A stretch of DNA of 64,000 bases from Knoellia sp. S7-12 (lineage in GTDB: Bacteria > Actinomycetota > Actinomycetes > Actinomycetales > Dermatophilaceae). Each line of letters begins with the position of its first letter. Positions within the stretch are counted from its first letter, which is position 1. The notes beneath the pieces are model-generated. The model was not told the origin of the DNA. It ran no database searches and was given only the letters and a program-made list of their open reading frames with translations. Shown here piece by piece: positions 41,326 through 49,982 of the stretch. Location: assembly GCF_040518285.1 (NCBI RefSeq), contig NZ_CP155449.1:3844001-3908000 (forward strand), in the 5' to 3' direction. The position numbers and the translations under genes are program-made.

Positions 41326-42288
41326 TCATTCCTCCAGCCGTGTGCGCACATCGCGATCGAGGTCCTGCAATGCCTCTCGCGCCGCGGTCGTGTCGGGCCC
41401 GATCGCCGGGTGCTCGGCCTGCCGCGCGAGATCGGCGATGTGGTCAGGATCGAGTCCGTGCCGCCGTGCGCCGTCGAGGCTCTGCCGCGACAGCAGGTCC
41501 GGCAGCCGGAACGTGGGAGCGTCGCCGCGACGCGCCCGGCCCTCGACGATGCGAACATCGCGCTCCGGCTTGAGCTCGTCGCCCACCTCACCGAACCCCG
41601 TGGTGACAAGCCGCGCGTATGCCGCGTGGCCGGCTGGGTTGGGGTGGAAGGACTCCTCGGGCGGCCAGGAGGCGCCGTTGAGCCACTCCTCGCCGTCGCA
41701 GATCGCATGATCGGCAAAGGCCGCCCTCGGGTCGACGAACGCTGCCCCCGCGTCGCGAGTCACCGCGCCGATGACGGCCGCCAGCTCGTTCACGCCCTCC
41801 TTGATCCGTCCCATCTCGTGCGGGCTGAAGAACGTCAGGGCGTTGCAGTCCTCGCCGTTGAACAGCACGGGGTATGCCGTCACGACGACCTGTGCGTCCG
41901 GCGCGCGTGCGCTGATGGTCGCCAGGAGCCCAGCGAGACGCTCCTGGAGCTCGGTCCGCAGGATCGCGAAAGCGTCGTCGATGAGCGGGTCCGAGTCGGA
42001 CATCCACGACGGCTTGGCGGCCTCGATCAGGACGGGAGTGAAGCCGACGTCGTTGCCACCGATCGTCAGTGAGACGTGGGTGGTCTCGACTCCGAGCGCC
42101 TCCACCTGGTCGCGTTCGACGTTGCCGATGGTCGCGCCGAGGCATCCCTGATAGGCGAGATCGAGCCCGAGAGAATGGGCGACGGACACGGGGTAGCCCT
42201 CGACGGCCCGCCAGCACTCGCTGCGCCTGGCACCTCCCCCCACGCCCGCGGCATACGAATCTCCCAGGGCGACGTAGGGAAGCGACAT
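41326..42288 (-). CDS. SGNH/GDSL-family hydrolase
   Basis: A 320-residue esterase-type protein. Block I is YVALGDSYAAGVG with the nucleophile Ser, block III GGNDVGF, and block V SFHPNPAGHAAYA with the His. It lacks a signal peptide, so it is cytosolic or a non-classical exported form. A highly charged C-terminal tail of about 90 residues (EDRDVRIVEGRARRG-like) is an extra domain with no known function. The ATG at 42288 follows a TTG upstream in frame and gives the family-normal start. Confidence 0.8.
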   Translation of the reverse strand: MSLPYVALGDSYAAGVGGGARRSECWRAVEGYPVSVAHSLGLDLAYQGCLGATIGNVERDQVEALGVETTHVSLTIGGNDVGFTPVLIEAAKPSWMSDSDPLIDDAFAILRTELQERLAGLLATISARAPDAQVVVTAYPVLFNGEDCNALTFFSPHEMGRIKEGVNELAAVIGAVTRDAGAAFVDPRAAFADHAICDGEEWLNGASWPPEESFHPNPAGHAAYARLVTTGFGEVGDELKPERDVRIVEGRARRGDAPTFRLPDLLSRQSLDGARRHGLDPDHIADLARQAEHPAIGPDTTAAREALQDLDRDVRTRLEE

Positions 42289-42348
42289 GAAGCCATCCAA
42301 GCAAAGGGAGCGGACATCGGTGATGCTGCGACCGGGTTGGGCTCAGGC

Positions 42349-42735
42349 TCAGGCCTCGGGAGCGGTCGCTTCGGCCTGCTGGGACTCGGCAACCTTGGCG
42401 CGCACGTCGTCCATGTCGAGCTCCTTGATCTTCTCGATGATTCCCTCGAGTGCCGGGCCGGGGAGGGCGCCGGGCTGGGAGAACACGAGGATCGAGTCGC
42501 GAAAAGCCATGAGCGTGGGGATCGACGTGATCTGCGCGGCGGCGGCAAGCTGCTGCTCCGCCTCGGTGTCGATCTTGCCGAAGACGACGTCGGGGTGCTT
42601 CTGCGACGACTCCTCGAAGATGGGTCCGAAGCGCTTGCACGGACCGCACCATTCGGCCCAGAAGTCCACGAGGACGATGCCGTTGCTCGTGACGGTCTTC
42701 TCGAACGTGTCGGCGGTCAGCTCGACGGTGGCCAT
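42349..42735 (-). CDS. trxA: Thioredoxin with C-terminal extension
   Basis: A 128-residue thioredoxin with the active site WCGPC (Cys30, Cys33) and the conserved cis-proline region TSIPTLMAF. The C-terminal part extends about 20 residues beyond typical thioredoxin and is rich in Glu/Ala. It reduces protein disulfides with thioredoxin reductase or another reductant. The gene stands alone, 249 bases from the next coding start. Confidence 0.9.
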   Translation of the reverse strand: MATVELTADTFEKTVTSNGIVLVDFWAEWCGPCKRFGPIFEESSQKHPDVVFGKIDTEAEQQLAAAAQITSIPTLMAFRDSILVFSQPGALPGPALEGIIEKIKELDMDDVRAKVAESQQAEATAPEA

Positions 42736-42981
42736 GCAGGACTCCTTGGTGTGGGGTGCAGTGTCAGTGGTGCCTGATCAGATGTGGATCAGGCTCGGAT
42801 CAGGTATCTCATCCAGTGTGACAACGCGCAGAGAGGCGCAGATCATCCGGACGGGCGCATGCAGGCACAGGCGGCATACGCCTCGTTGTCCCTAGATGGT
42901 GGGGACACGCCAAGGGCGCGCGTCGGTACAGGGGTTCACGACGCGCGCCCGGCTTATCTCACAGTAGCGACAAAACAGGGC

Positions 42982-43000
42982 GGTTGAACAGGGTTCAACC
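42982..43000. promoter_or_regulatory. Palindrome GGTTGAAC-AGG-GTTCAACC before the aminotransferase
   Basis: Perfect 8-bp arms with a 3-base centre lie 34 bases before the ATG at 43035. Such a symmetrical element is typical of GntR- or TetR-like operators and would overlap the promoter. No regulator is encoded nearby. The rest of the 42736-43034 region shows only one octamer copy (42872). Confidence 0.6.
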
Positions 43001-43034
43001 ATGTGACGCCCACCGCCCTCGGCTCCACACCCAT

Positions 43035-44393
43035 ATGCTGCCGAGGGTGACGACGACGAACTCGACCAACTCGACGACCGACGACGACCGCGCCCACGTC
43101 TTCCACTCGTGGTCCGCGCAGGCGCAGATCTCGCCCACGGAGGTCACCGATGCGCTGGGATCGCACTTCTGGATGGCCGACGGCACGAAGTACCTCGACT
43201 TCTCGAGCCAGCTCGTCAACGTCAACATCGGCTATCAGCACCCCAAGCTTGTCGCGGCCATCCAGGAACAGGCCGGCAAGCTGCTCACGGTCTCGCCCGC
43301 GTTCGCCAACGACGTCCGCTCCGAGGCCGCCCGGCTCATCGCCGAGCTCGCGCCCGGTGACCTGGACTCGGTGTTCTTCACCAACGGCGGAGCCGAAGCG
43401 ACCGAGAACGCGATGCGCATGGCGCGGCTGCACACCGGTCGGCACAAGGTGCTGACGACCTACCGCAGCTATCACGGCGCGACCGCCGGAGCCATCGCCG
43501 CGACCGGCGAGCCGCGTCGCTGGGCGTCGGAGCCGTCGGTGCCGGGGATCGTGCACTTCTGGGGGCCCTACCTCTATCGCTCGGCCTTCCACGCCACCAC
43601 CGAGGCGGAGGAGTGCGAGCGCGCCCTGCAGCACCTGCGCGACACGATCATGGTCGAGGGAGCGTCGACGATCGCGGCGATCATGCTCGAGCCCGTCGTG
43701 GGGACCAATGGCGTGCTCGTGCCGCCGGATCGCTACCTCGCCGGGGTGCGCGAGATCTGCGACGAGCACAGCATCATCTTCATCGCCGACGAGGTCATGG
43801 CCGGGTTCGGGCGCTGTGGTGAGTGGTTCGCGGTCGACCGCTGGGGTGTCACGCCCGACCTCATCTGCTTCGCCAAGGGTGTGAACTCCGGCTACGTGCC
43901 GCTGGGTGGCGTCGTCATCTCGGCAGCGATCGCAGCGACGTTCGCGGACCGCGCCTACCCCGGCGGGCTGACCTACTCGGGGCACCCGCTCGCGTGCGCC
44001 TCAGCAGTCGCGTCGATCGGCATCTTCAAGGAGGAGGGCATCCTCGAGCACGTGCGTGGCGTCGAGGAGACCGTCCTGCGCCCGGGGCTGGAGGCGATCG
44101 CAGAGCGGCACCCGTCCGTCGGCGAGGTCCGTGGAGTCGGATTCATGTATGCCGTCGAGCTCGTCCGATCACGTGAGACCCGTGAGCCGTTGGTGCCGTT
44201 CAATGCCTCCGGCGCGGCCGCCGCACCGATGGGTGCGTTCGCAGCCGAGTGCAAGAAGCAGGGGCTGTGGCCGTTCGTGCACTTCAATCGCACTCACGTC
44301 GTGCCGCCGTGCACCACGACGGCCGCCGAGATGCGGGAGGGACTCGAGAAGCTCGACGCGGCCCTGACCGTCGCCGACAGCTATTGCGCCTGA
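43035..44393 (+). CDS. Class III aminotransferase (PLP-dependent, omega-amino-acid type)
   Basis: A 452-residue PLP enzyme with the typical class III layout: the TNGGAEATENAMRMAR substrate/cofactor region, the IIFIADEVMAGFGRCGEW aspartate region, and the cofactor lysine in ICFAKGVNSGYVPLGG. It belongs to the group with taurine-pyruvate and beta-alanine/omega-amino acid aminotransferases. The substrate is not identified. The start may instead be the GTG at 43047 if the mRNA is leaderless, as a CATATG -10-like element precedes it. Confidence 0.87.
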   Translation: MLPRVTTTNSTNSTTDDDRAHVFHSWSAQAQISPTEVTDALGSHFWMADGTKYLDFSSQLVNVNIGYQHPKLVAAIQEQAGKLLTVSPAFANDVRSEAARLIAELAPGDLDSVFFTNGGAEATENAMRMARLHTGRHKVLTTYRSYHGATAGAIAATGEPRRWASEPSVPGIVHFWGPYLYRSAFHATTEAEECERALQHLRDTIMVEGASTIAAIMLEPVVGTNGVLVPPDRYLAGVREICDEHSIIFIADEVMAGFGRCGEWFAVDRWGVTPDLICFAKGVNSGYVPLGGVVISAAIAATFADRAYPGGLTYSGHPLACASAVASIGIFKEEGILEHVRGVEETVLRPGLEAIAERHPSVGEVRGVGFMYAVELVRSRETREPLVPFNASGAAAAPMGAFAAECKKQGLWPFVHFNRTHVVPPCTTTAAEMREGLEKLDAALTVADSYCA

Positions 44394-44428
44394 CCTCCTG
44401 CACCTGACCCCCGGGCCCGGGCCCGGGC

Positions 44429-45538
44429 TCACGCGGCGCTGTCGATGGGCCCGAGCCATGCCTCGAAGCCGTCTGCGGGGAGGACCTGGGTCACCGCACG
44501 AAGCTCGTCGTCGGTGAGGAGCGCGGACTCGAAGGCTCGCTGGATCGCCTGCTTGCGTTCGGCGATGGCACCCTCAGTGGCACCCGGCACCACGTCGACG
44601 ATTCCGTGCACGACGATGCGGGTGATCGGCTGCTCGCCACCCCATTCGCCGACCGTGCCGATGCTCAGGGCGTCACCGGCCCCTGTCCACCCGCAGACCG
44701 CCCCCGGCCTGCTGGGCAGATGGAAACACCCGCGGCTGCGGTGACCGCCCAACGCGAGCGCCGCGATCTGCGCTCGGAGTCGCCCGGGATGGAGCGGTCG
44801 GTCGGAGGTGAGGTCGAGGGTCCAGACGCCGGGCGTTCGCGGTGCCGGCACCACCTCGCGCCGGACTTCGTCGACCCACGCCTCCGAGGCCTCGTGGTCG
44901 TGTATGCCGTGGAGCAGGTCCCGTGCATGCAGTCCCGGCCAGTCCGTGAGCACGAGCGCCCCAGGCCGAGCGAGGGCGTCAACGAGGCCCAGGTCGACTC
45001 CATCCGGGTCACCGAAGACCGCGACGACGTCGGCGTACTCGATGAGACCCGAGGCCACCTCGGCGACGCCTCGCCGGTCAGCGCTCGATGTCGCCGTGCC
45101 GCGCTCCACCAAGAGGTCATCACCCACAAGATCCGCCCGCAGCGACTCGCCTTCGAACCCGACGACGACACCGGCGATCCGAAATCCCTCGGAGCGGCCA
45201 TGGTCCGGCTCGACCACGCGGCAAACCTGGGTCGGATCGGCCGCGATCGGGAGGTGCGTCACGACGGCTTCCCAGCGGCCGAGGTCGGCGAGTCGTTCGA
45301 GCGTCGGGACGATGTCCTCCCGGATGGCGCAGGAGACACAGAGATGCTCGAGGTCAATGACCTCACGTTCGAGGACTCCGGTGAGATCGGCGATCGTGCG
45401 CGTGAGCGTGTGGTGCTCCGCGTCAATGTCATGACGCAGGAGAACCGAGCCGGGGAGGTCGCACTGCAGACCCATCGCGGCGGTCGACATGGGCGCCTCG
45501 GCGAGACCGGCGACGAGGAAGACGGGAAGATAAGTCAT
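44429..45538 (-). CDS. COG0523/CobW-like protein without a P-loop
   Basis: A 369-residue protein that aligns with CobW/COG0523 metallochaperones over both domains. The metal motif is reduced to Cys67-Val-Ser-Cys70 (the family has CxCC), followed by AIREDI as in the family consensus. The C-terminal half is CobW_C-like. The nucleotide-binding P-loop (GxxGxGKT) is gone: the segment reads VFLVAGLAEAPMSTAAM. GTPase activity is therefore very doubtful. A Zur box 8 bases upstream shows it is expressed when zinc is low. Possible roles are a zinc-starvation factor acting on another protein (compare actinobacterial Mrf), or a degenerate zinc chaperone. Confidence 0.75.
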   Translation of the reverse strand: MTYLPVFLVAGLAEAPMSTAAMGLQCDLPGSVLLRHDIDAEHHTLTRTIADLTGVLEREVIDLEHLCVSCAIREDIVPTLERLADLGRWEAVVTHLPIAADPTQVCRVVEPDHGRSEGFRIAGVVVGFEGESLRADLVGDDLLVERGTATSSADRRGVAEVASGLIEYADVVAVFGDPDGVDLGLVDALARPGALVLTDWPGLHARDLLHGIHDHEASEAWVDEVRREVVPAPRTPGVWTLDLTSDRPLHPGRLRAQIAALALGGHRSRGCFHLPSRPGAVCGWTGAGDALSIGTVGEWGGEQPITRIVVHGIVDVVPGATEGAIAERKQAIQRAFESALLTDDELRAVTQVLPADGFEAWLGPIDSAA

Positions 45539-45545
45539 ACCCTAG

Positions 45546-45562
45546 ATGATAACCATTCTCAT
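45546..45562. promoter_or_regulatory. Zur-box: ATGATAACCATTCTCAT
   Basis: A 17-bp inverted repeat with 6 of 7 arm positions matching around a CCA centre. It fits the actinobacterial zinc-uptake-regulator pattern (a TGATAATNATTATCA-like consensus). Located 8 bases upstream of the start of the COG0523-like gene, bound Zur would repress it under zinc sufficiency. Confidence 0.75.
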
Positions 45563-45581
45563 CTTGGGTGTCGAGGAGAGG

Positions 45582-47396
45582 TCAGGTCTCCCGGGTGAGG
45601 ACCACTGCGCTGTAGGGGCCGAGCGTGAGGACAGCACTCTGATCGCAACCGTCCATGGCCGGTCCGCTGGCCTGGACGTCGAACGCATCGGTGCCGCCGA
45701 ACTCCGGTGCGTAGTCGGACGAGTCGGAGTTGAACCGCACCTTCCACAGGCCCGGGGCCGGCAGACCGACGGGCAGCACACCATGCACCTGGGTCGAGTA
45801 GTTGAGGACGACAACGGTGTCGTCGTGGACTCCGCCCTCGGCCCACCGATGGAAGGCGAGAACCTTGGTCGCGTTGTCGACTCGGAGCGGAGTGATCCCC
45901 GCGCCGCGAAGACCCCGGCTCACGCCGTCAGCATTGCGGCGCAACCGAATCAGGTCACGGTGCAACGCCACGATGCCGGAGTGCGACTCGGACTTGCCCC
46001 AGTCCAGCTGCACCGAGTCGTCGAACCAGCGGTCCTCAAGGAACTCCTGCCCCTGGAAGAGCATCGGCAGACCTGGTGCACACATGACGGTGACGAAGCC
46101 GAGCGCAGCCCGCCTCTTGGCCGCCCACGAGTTGGCGTCACCCGGGGCCACGGCCTCGGGCAGTCGCGTCTTGCCGTTGGCGACCTCGTCGTGCGACTCG
46201 GTATAGATGACGCGCGTGCCCGCAGGACCCCGGCCCTCACCGAGAACAGCGCTGGCCACCGCCTCCACGTCGCGGTGCTCGTCACTGAGTTCGGTGAGCG
46301 CCTTGCGGACCGGGTGGACGAAGCCGGCGTCCCATTGGGCGTGGAAGCCAAGACCGCCCTGCTCGGACAATGTGGTCACCATCGGGTCGTTCTGGAGGTC
46401 CTCCGCGATGAGGAGCTTCCACGGCTGGCTCGCCATGATCTCGGACGTGAGCCACGAGAGGTAGTCGGCGCCGTCAGGGATCGCGGCGCCGCCGTCCCAC
46501 GTGCCGCCGGTGACGGAGCGGATGTAGTTGGTGGCATCGAATCGCAGCCCGTCACAACGGAACTCCTCGAGCCAGAGCATCGCGCTGTCGCGCAGGTAGC
46601 CCCGCACCTCGGATCGCCCGTAGTCGGGGCGAGTCGCACCCCACGGGGTCTCCCCACGCCAGTCGTTGTAGAAGTAGATGCCACCGCCCTCACCCTCGGA
46701 CCACCCGTCGAAGCGCCACAGATCGAGATCGGAGGGCCCGATGTGGTTGTGGACGACGTCAACGATGACCGCCATGCCCTTCTCGTGGGCAGCCTTGATG
46801 AACTGCTTGAACTCATCGGGGCCGCCATAGGTCGACTCGACCGCGAGGAGGTGACTTGGGTTGTAGCCCCACGAGATGTCACCGGCGTACTCGAACGGCG
46901 GCATCACCTGGATCACAGAGACGCCGAGATCGCGCAGGTGGTCGAGCCCCGCACTCGCCGACTCGAAACTGCCCCGCGAGCCTGAGTCGCGCCCGAAGGT
47001 GCCCACGTGCATCTCGTAGATGACCACGTCGTCCCACGACGGCATACGGAACCCGTTTTTGCCCCAGTCGAACGAATTGGTGTCGTAGACAACGCAATTG
47101 CCCACAGAACTCGTCATCTGGCGTGCGTAGGGGTCGGCTCGCCAGACCACCTCGGAGCCGGTGTCTACCTGGAACTGGTACTCCTGGCCTGCGGTGACCC
47201 CGGGGACGTGCACCGACCACAGGCCGGTGGCATCGGCGTCGCGCTCGAACTGAGGATTCCTGCCGCTGTCCCACCCGTTGAAGTCGCCGATGACCCAGAC
47301 CTGCTTGGCGTTGGGAGCCCAGACGCGGAAGGTCACACCGTCGTCGACCAGAGTGGCGCCCATGCCGCCGTGAGGTGAAGGCGCGGTGAAGTTCAT
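45582..47396 (-). CDS. GH13 alpha-amylase family protein, 1,4-alpha-glucan branching-type
   Basis: A 604-residue GH13 enzyme. An N-terminal CBM48 segment (FRVWAPNAKQVWVIGDFNGW) precedes the (beta/alpha)8 barrel with the complete catalytic triad Asp287 (GLRFDAT), Glu332 (LLIAEDL) and Asp403 (ESHDEV), and a beta-sandwich C-terminal domain. It is shorter than canonical GlgB (about 730) because the N-terminal N1 domain is absent. It acts on alpha-glucan, most likely branching or trimming linear glucan. It might pair functionally with the glgC gene at 5.4 kb. Confidence 0.85.
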   Translation of the reverse strand: MNFTAPSPHGGMGATLVDDGVTFRVWAPNAKQVWVIGDFNGWDSGRNPQFERDADATGLWSVHVPGVTAGQEYQFQVDTGSEVVWRADPYARQMTSSVGNCVVYDTNSFDWGKNGFRMPSWDDVVIYEMHVGTFGRDSGSRGSFESASAGLDHLRDLGVSVIQVMPPFEYAGDISWGYNPSHLLAVESTYGGPDEFKQFIKAAHEKGMAVIVDVVHNHIGPSDLDLWRFDGWSEGEGGGIYFYNDWRGETPWGATRPDYGRSEVRGYLRDSAMLWLEEFRCDGLRFDATNYIRSVTGGTWDGGAAIPDGADYLSWLTSEIMASQPWKLLIAEDLQNDPMVTTLSEQGGLGFHAQWDAGFVHPVRKALTELSDEHRDVEAVASAVLGEGRGPAGTRVIYTESHDEVANGKTRLPEAVAPGDANSWAAKRRAALGFVTVMCAPGLPMLFQGQEFLEDRWFDDSVQLDWGKSESHSGIVALHRDLIRLRRNADGVSRGLRGAGITPLRVDNATKVLAFHRWAEGGVHDDTVVVLNYSTQVHGVLPVGLPAPGLWKVRFNSDSSDYAPEFGGTDAFDVQASGPAMDGCDQSAVLTLGPYSAVVLTRET

Positions 47397-47457
47397 CCCG
47401 TCAACCTAGTCCGGCGATGTGCGAACCCGTGCCGGCGCCCTTTGCGACGATGGGGGC

Positions 47458-47880
47458 ATGGACGTACGCATCGTCGGGGTCTCGCTGCCGCCTCCCGTTC
47501 TCGCGGGGCGCGCTGTTCTTGTCGGTATGCAGCGTGGTCGCGACGTCGTGTCCGCTCGGCCCGTCACTGGGGAGACGATGACGTTCGACGCGGAGCTCAA
47601 CGTCGTCGTCACTGCTGACGGCGTGGATTATCGAGGACCGTGGGTGCAGGGGAAGCGCGGCGACCGCTTCCTCTATCTCAACTGGGGGCAGGACGAGGGT
47701 GCGGGTTTCGTGGGTTTCCGGCGCGCCAAGCTCATGCTCGGGGTTCTCGACCCTGCAGAGATGGCGTCGGCGGCTGCCGGAGCGGTGCTCGAGGGACGAC
47801 TGTCACTGGTCGACGCGTGTGGCGGGCCGGTGTGTGCGGCGGTTCGCCCACCCACTATTCGCTGGACACTTCACAGATAA
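47458..47880 (+). CDS. DUF5990 family protein
   Basis: A 140-residue protein matching DUF5990 throughout: LPPPVLAGRAVLVGMQRGRD, VDYRGPWVQGKRGDRFLYLNWGQ and FVGFRRAKLMLGVLD. No catalytic residues can be assigned, and function is unknown. The start ATG at 47458 follows a GGGGG stretch. It lies between a divergent amylase and a LuxR-type regulator. Confidence 0.8.
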   Translation: MDVRIVGVSLPPPVLAGRAVLVGMQRGRDVVSARPVTGETMTFDAELNVVVTADGVDYRGPWVQGKRGDRFLYLNWGQDEGAGFVGFRRAKLMLGVLDPAEMASAAAGAVLEGRLSLVDACGGPVCAAVRPPTIRWTLHR

Positions 47881-47941
47881 GGGCGACGGGCTCCGAATCA
47901 GATCGGATACTGGCGGGAACAATCAGGCAGGAGGGGGGAAC

Positions 47942-48646
47942 ATGTCAGAGGCACAACGCCTGGCTTTGGGGCTCATGGGCCGGATCAATTTGGTTGCGCA
48001 CGTTGGGCAGTCACTGCCTCCCGGCCTCAGCCTGTTCGGGGTGGGACAGAGCGAAGTGATGCTGCGTCTGACCGCCTTGGAGGCGAAAACCCGCAGCACG
48101 GTGTGGAACACCGTCCCGACGCTGATCTTCGACCCGGAGGACGTGGCGTACGCATTGGACGCGCGATCCCGAGACCGCGGCATCGATGTGCAGACGATCA
48201 CGCCTTCACGAACTCTGCGCTTCAACCCCCTCCTGACGTCCCTCACCCCGGACCTGCGGATCGGGCCGGTGCTGTTCAAGTGCATCATCGTCGACGAACG
48301 GGTCGCCGTCATCGCCGGTCCGGAGACGGTTGACGGCGCCACCACGGCGTGGCTCGCAAGTGGTGGCGAGTTCCTCACCGGGGCACTCACCCTCTGGCAT
48401 GCCACCGTGGCAGAGTCCCGCCCAGCCCTGCCTGAGGGAGCCGAGCCGCCGCTCAATCGACGGCAGCTCGATGTGGCCCGGGGGGTGTGTCTGGGGAAGA
48501 CCGACACAGCCATCGCCCGTCAGCTGGGCATCTCGGAGCGAAGCGTGGCCCGGGCTGTCTCCGCCATCCTGGAGGTCACGCAGGCCCACTCACGCAGCGA
48601 GGCGATCCTCAACATGCTGGGCCGTGGACGCCAGAGCCGCACCTGA
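47942..48646 (+). CDS. LuxR-type helix-turn-helix regulator with N-terminal sensor-like domain
   Basis: A 234-residue protein: a non-receiver N-terminal domain with a mixed alpha/beta fold (about 1-155), then a LuxR HTH with LNRRQLDVARGVCLGKTDTAIARQLGISERSVARAVSAI. It has no phospho-acceptor pocket and no cognate kinase. The ATG at 47942 follows GGAGGGGG. Ligand and targets are unknown; a downstream terminator ends the unit. Confidence 0.75.
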   Translation: MSEAQRLALGLMGRINLVAHVGQSLPPGLSLFGVGQSEVMLRLTALEAKTRSTVWNTVPTLIFDPEDVAYALDARSRDRGIDVQTITPSRTLRFNPLLTSLTPDLRIGPVLFKCIIVDERVAVIAGPETVDGATTAWLASGGEFLTGALTLWHATVAESRPALPEGAEPPLNRRQLDVARGVCLGKTDTAIARQLGISERSVARAVSAILEVTQAHSRSEAILNMLGRGRQSRT

Positions 48647-48676
48647 TGTGGCGCAGTGCCGCATCCTCACGAACGC

Positions 48677-48733
48677 GAGGCTGGGGGAAGTGCCAATGCT
48701 TCTGCCTGGGACGCACTGGCATTCCCCAGCCTC
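48677..48733. terminator. Terminator downstream of the LuxR-type regulator
   Basis: A long stem-loop starts with GAGGCTGGGG and ends with CCCCAGCCTC; inner arms TGCCA and TGGCA continue the stem with two bulges. It sits 31 bases after the stop. A second, shorter hairpin CACGGGCC/GGCCCGTG follows (48764-48787). Together they explain most of the otherwise gene-free 48647-48883 region. Confidence 0.75.
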
Positions 48734-48883
48734 TGCCGCCTCGTGTGGGAGCAGCATGTCGTTCACGGGCCCCCCTGCTGGCCCGTGACACGTCCGAGGA
48801 TGACGTGCAGGGCGGCAGGAGTCGAGCCCGTGGCGAGAACTCGCCGCGACCTTGACGCCGAGGACGGTTCTCTGCTAGGCGAC

Positions 48884-48911
48884 TTGACATGCCTCTCCCC
48901 AGACCTATTCT
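48884..48911 (+). promoter_or_regulatory. Promoter of the Rrf2 gene
   Basis: A consensus -35 TTGACA (48884-48889) and -10 TATTCT (48906-48911) with 16-bp spacing. Transcription would begin at about 48918, only 3 bases before the ATG, so the transcript is nearly leaderless. The -10 overlaps ATTCTGGA, which recurs before the cupin gene. Confidence 0.8.
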
Positions 48912-48920
48912 GGATGTGTA

Positions 48921-49415
48921 ATGTCCTTGATCGTGAGGATGAACGAGGGTGTCGAATGGGCTCTGCACACATGCGTCAACCTGTGCTGGATCCCCGGACA
49001 GTCCGTGACGGCCGCGCGGCTTGCAGCCTTCTACGACCTGCCGACCGCCTATTTGAACAAGCAGCTCCAGGCGCTCGCACGCGCGGGCATCCTCATGTCG
49101 ACCACTGGGCCCCGCGGCGGGTTCCAGCTGGCGCGGCCCCCCGAGAAGATCACCCTGCTGGACGTCGTCGTGGCGATCGACGGGCCAGAGGACGCATTCC
49201 GCTGCCAGGAGATCCTGCGCAGCGGCCCGGGCGGCCAGGCCAGGACGAACTATCGCAAGACGTGTCTGATCTCCCATTCGATGCGCCAGGCCGAGATGAC
49301 CTGGAGGAAGGAACTGTCGTCGCAGAGCATTGCCGACATCGTGCAGTCGGTGGAGCACTCCTTCCCGAAGACCCCTGAGGACACCCGCCACTGGTTCGAC
49401 ACGATCCGCACCTGA
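48921..49415 (+). CDS. Rrf2 family transcriptional regulator
   Basis: A 164-residue Rrf2 protein with the winged HTH (SVTAARLAAFYDLPTAYLNKQLQALARAGI) and the wing GPRGGFQLARPPEKITLLDVVVAIDG. Only two cysteines occur in the sensor area (FRCQEI and KTCLIS), not the three of NsrR/IscR-type cluster binders, so an iron-sulfur role is uncertain. The same ATTCTGGA sequence precedes its own gene and the cupin gene, so these two are likely its targets. Start ATG at 48921; a second ATG is at 48939. Confidence 0.85.
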   Translation: MSLIVRMNEGVEWALHTCVNLCWIPGQSVTAARLAAFYDLPTAYLNKQLQALARAGILMSTTGPRGGFQLARPPEKITLLDVVVAIDGPEDAFRCQEILRSGPGGQARTNYRKTCLISHSMRQAEMTWRKELSSQSIADIVQSVEHSFPKTPEDTRHWFDTIRT

Positions 49416-49488
49416 CACCACTACGCCTGGATCAGCAGCAGCGTGCTCAAACAATTCTGGACACTATCCATCCGTGAAAGGACCCTCG

Positions 49489-49977
49489 ATGACCGCACAC
49501 CACGCCACCCTGGTCCGCCGCACCGACGCTGAGGCGTTGGACGCGAGCGGCGTCACCCTGCTGGCCGACACACCCGCAACAGGGGGTGCTGTCACGAGCC
49601 ATCGCTCCTCCTTCCGCGCCGGCCGGCCAGGGGCGCCCCCACACCTGCACCGCGAGGCATCGGAACTCTTCCATGTCCTGGGCGGGTCCCTGGAGGTGCT
49701 CCTCGGCGAGTCGCTCACCACCTTGGAGAAGGGCGACTTCCTCCTCGTTCCGCCCCACCTCCCCCACGCCTTCGAAGCAGCGGGGACCGAGGACGCCGAC
49801 GTGTTCTTCGTGTTGACCGACGCCAAGCCGCGGTTCGACTACTACCGACTGCTCGAGCAGGTCTATCGCGGTGAGGTGGATCCTGCCGAACTGGCTGCGA
49901 CCCAGGACACCTACGACAACCACTACGTCGACAGCGCGATCTGGGCCGACAGGACGGGCAGCCCGGGCCTGCGCTGA
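49489..49977 (+). CDS. Cupin-domain protein
   Basis: A 162-residue single-cupin protein with the conserved metal motif PPHLHREASELFHVLGGSL and PPHLPHAFEAAG. Metal-binding cupins include dioxygenases, epimerases and sensors; no catalytic assignment can be made. It follows the Rrf2 regulator in the same direction, with an ATTCTGGA site in front, so it is a likely Rrf2 target. A GAAAGGA precedes the ATG at 49489. Confidence 0.8.
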   Translation: MTAHHATLVRRTDAEALDASGVTLLADTPATGGAVTSHRSSFRAGRPGAPPHLHREASELFHVLGGSLEVLLGESLTTLEKGDFLLVPPHLPHAFEAAGTEDADVFFVLTDAKPRFDYYRLLEQVYRGEVDPAELAATQDTYDNHYVDSAIWADRTGSPGLR

Positions 49978-49982
49978 CCGGG

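Noticed and set aside
42784..42987. 67-codon plus-strand frame in the gap before the aminotransferase
   Set aside because: No ribosome-binding site, no homology, and it runs across an operator palindrome.
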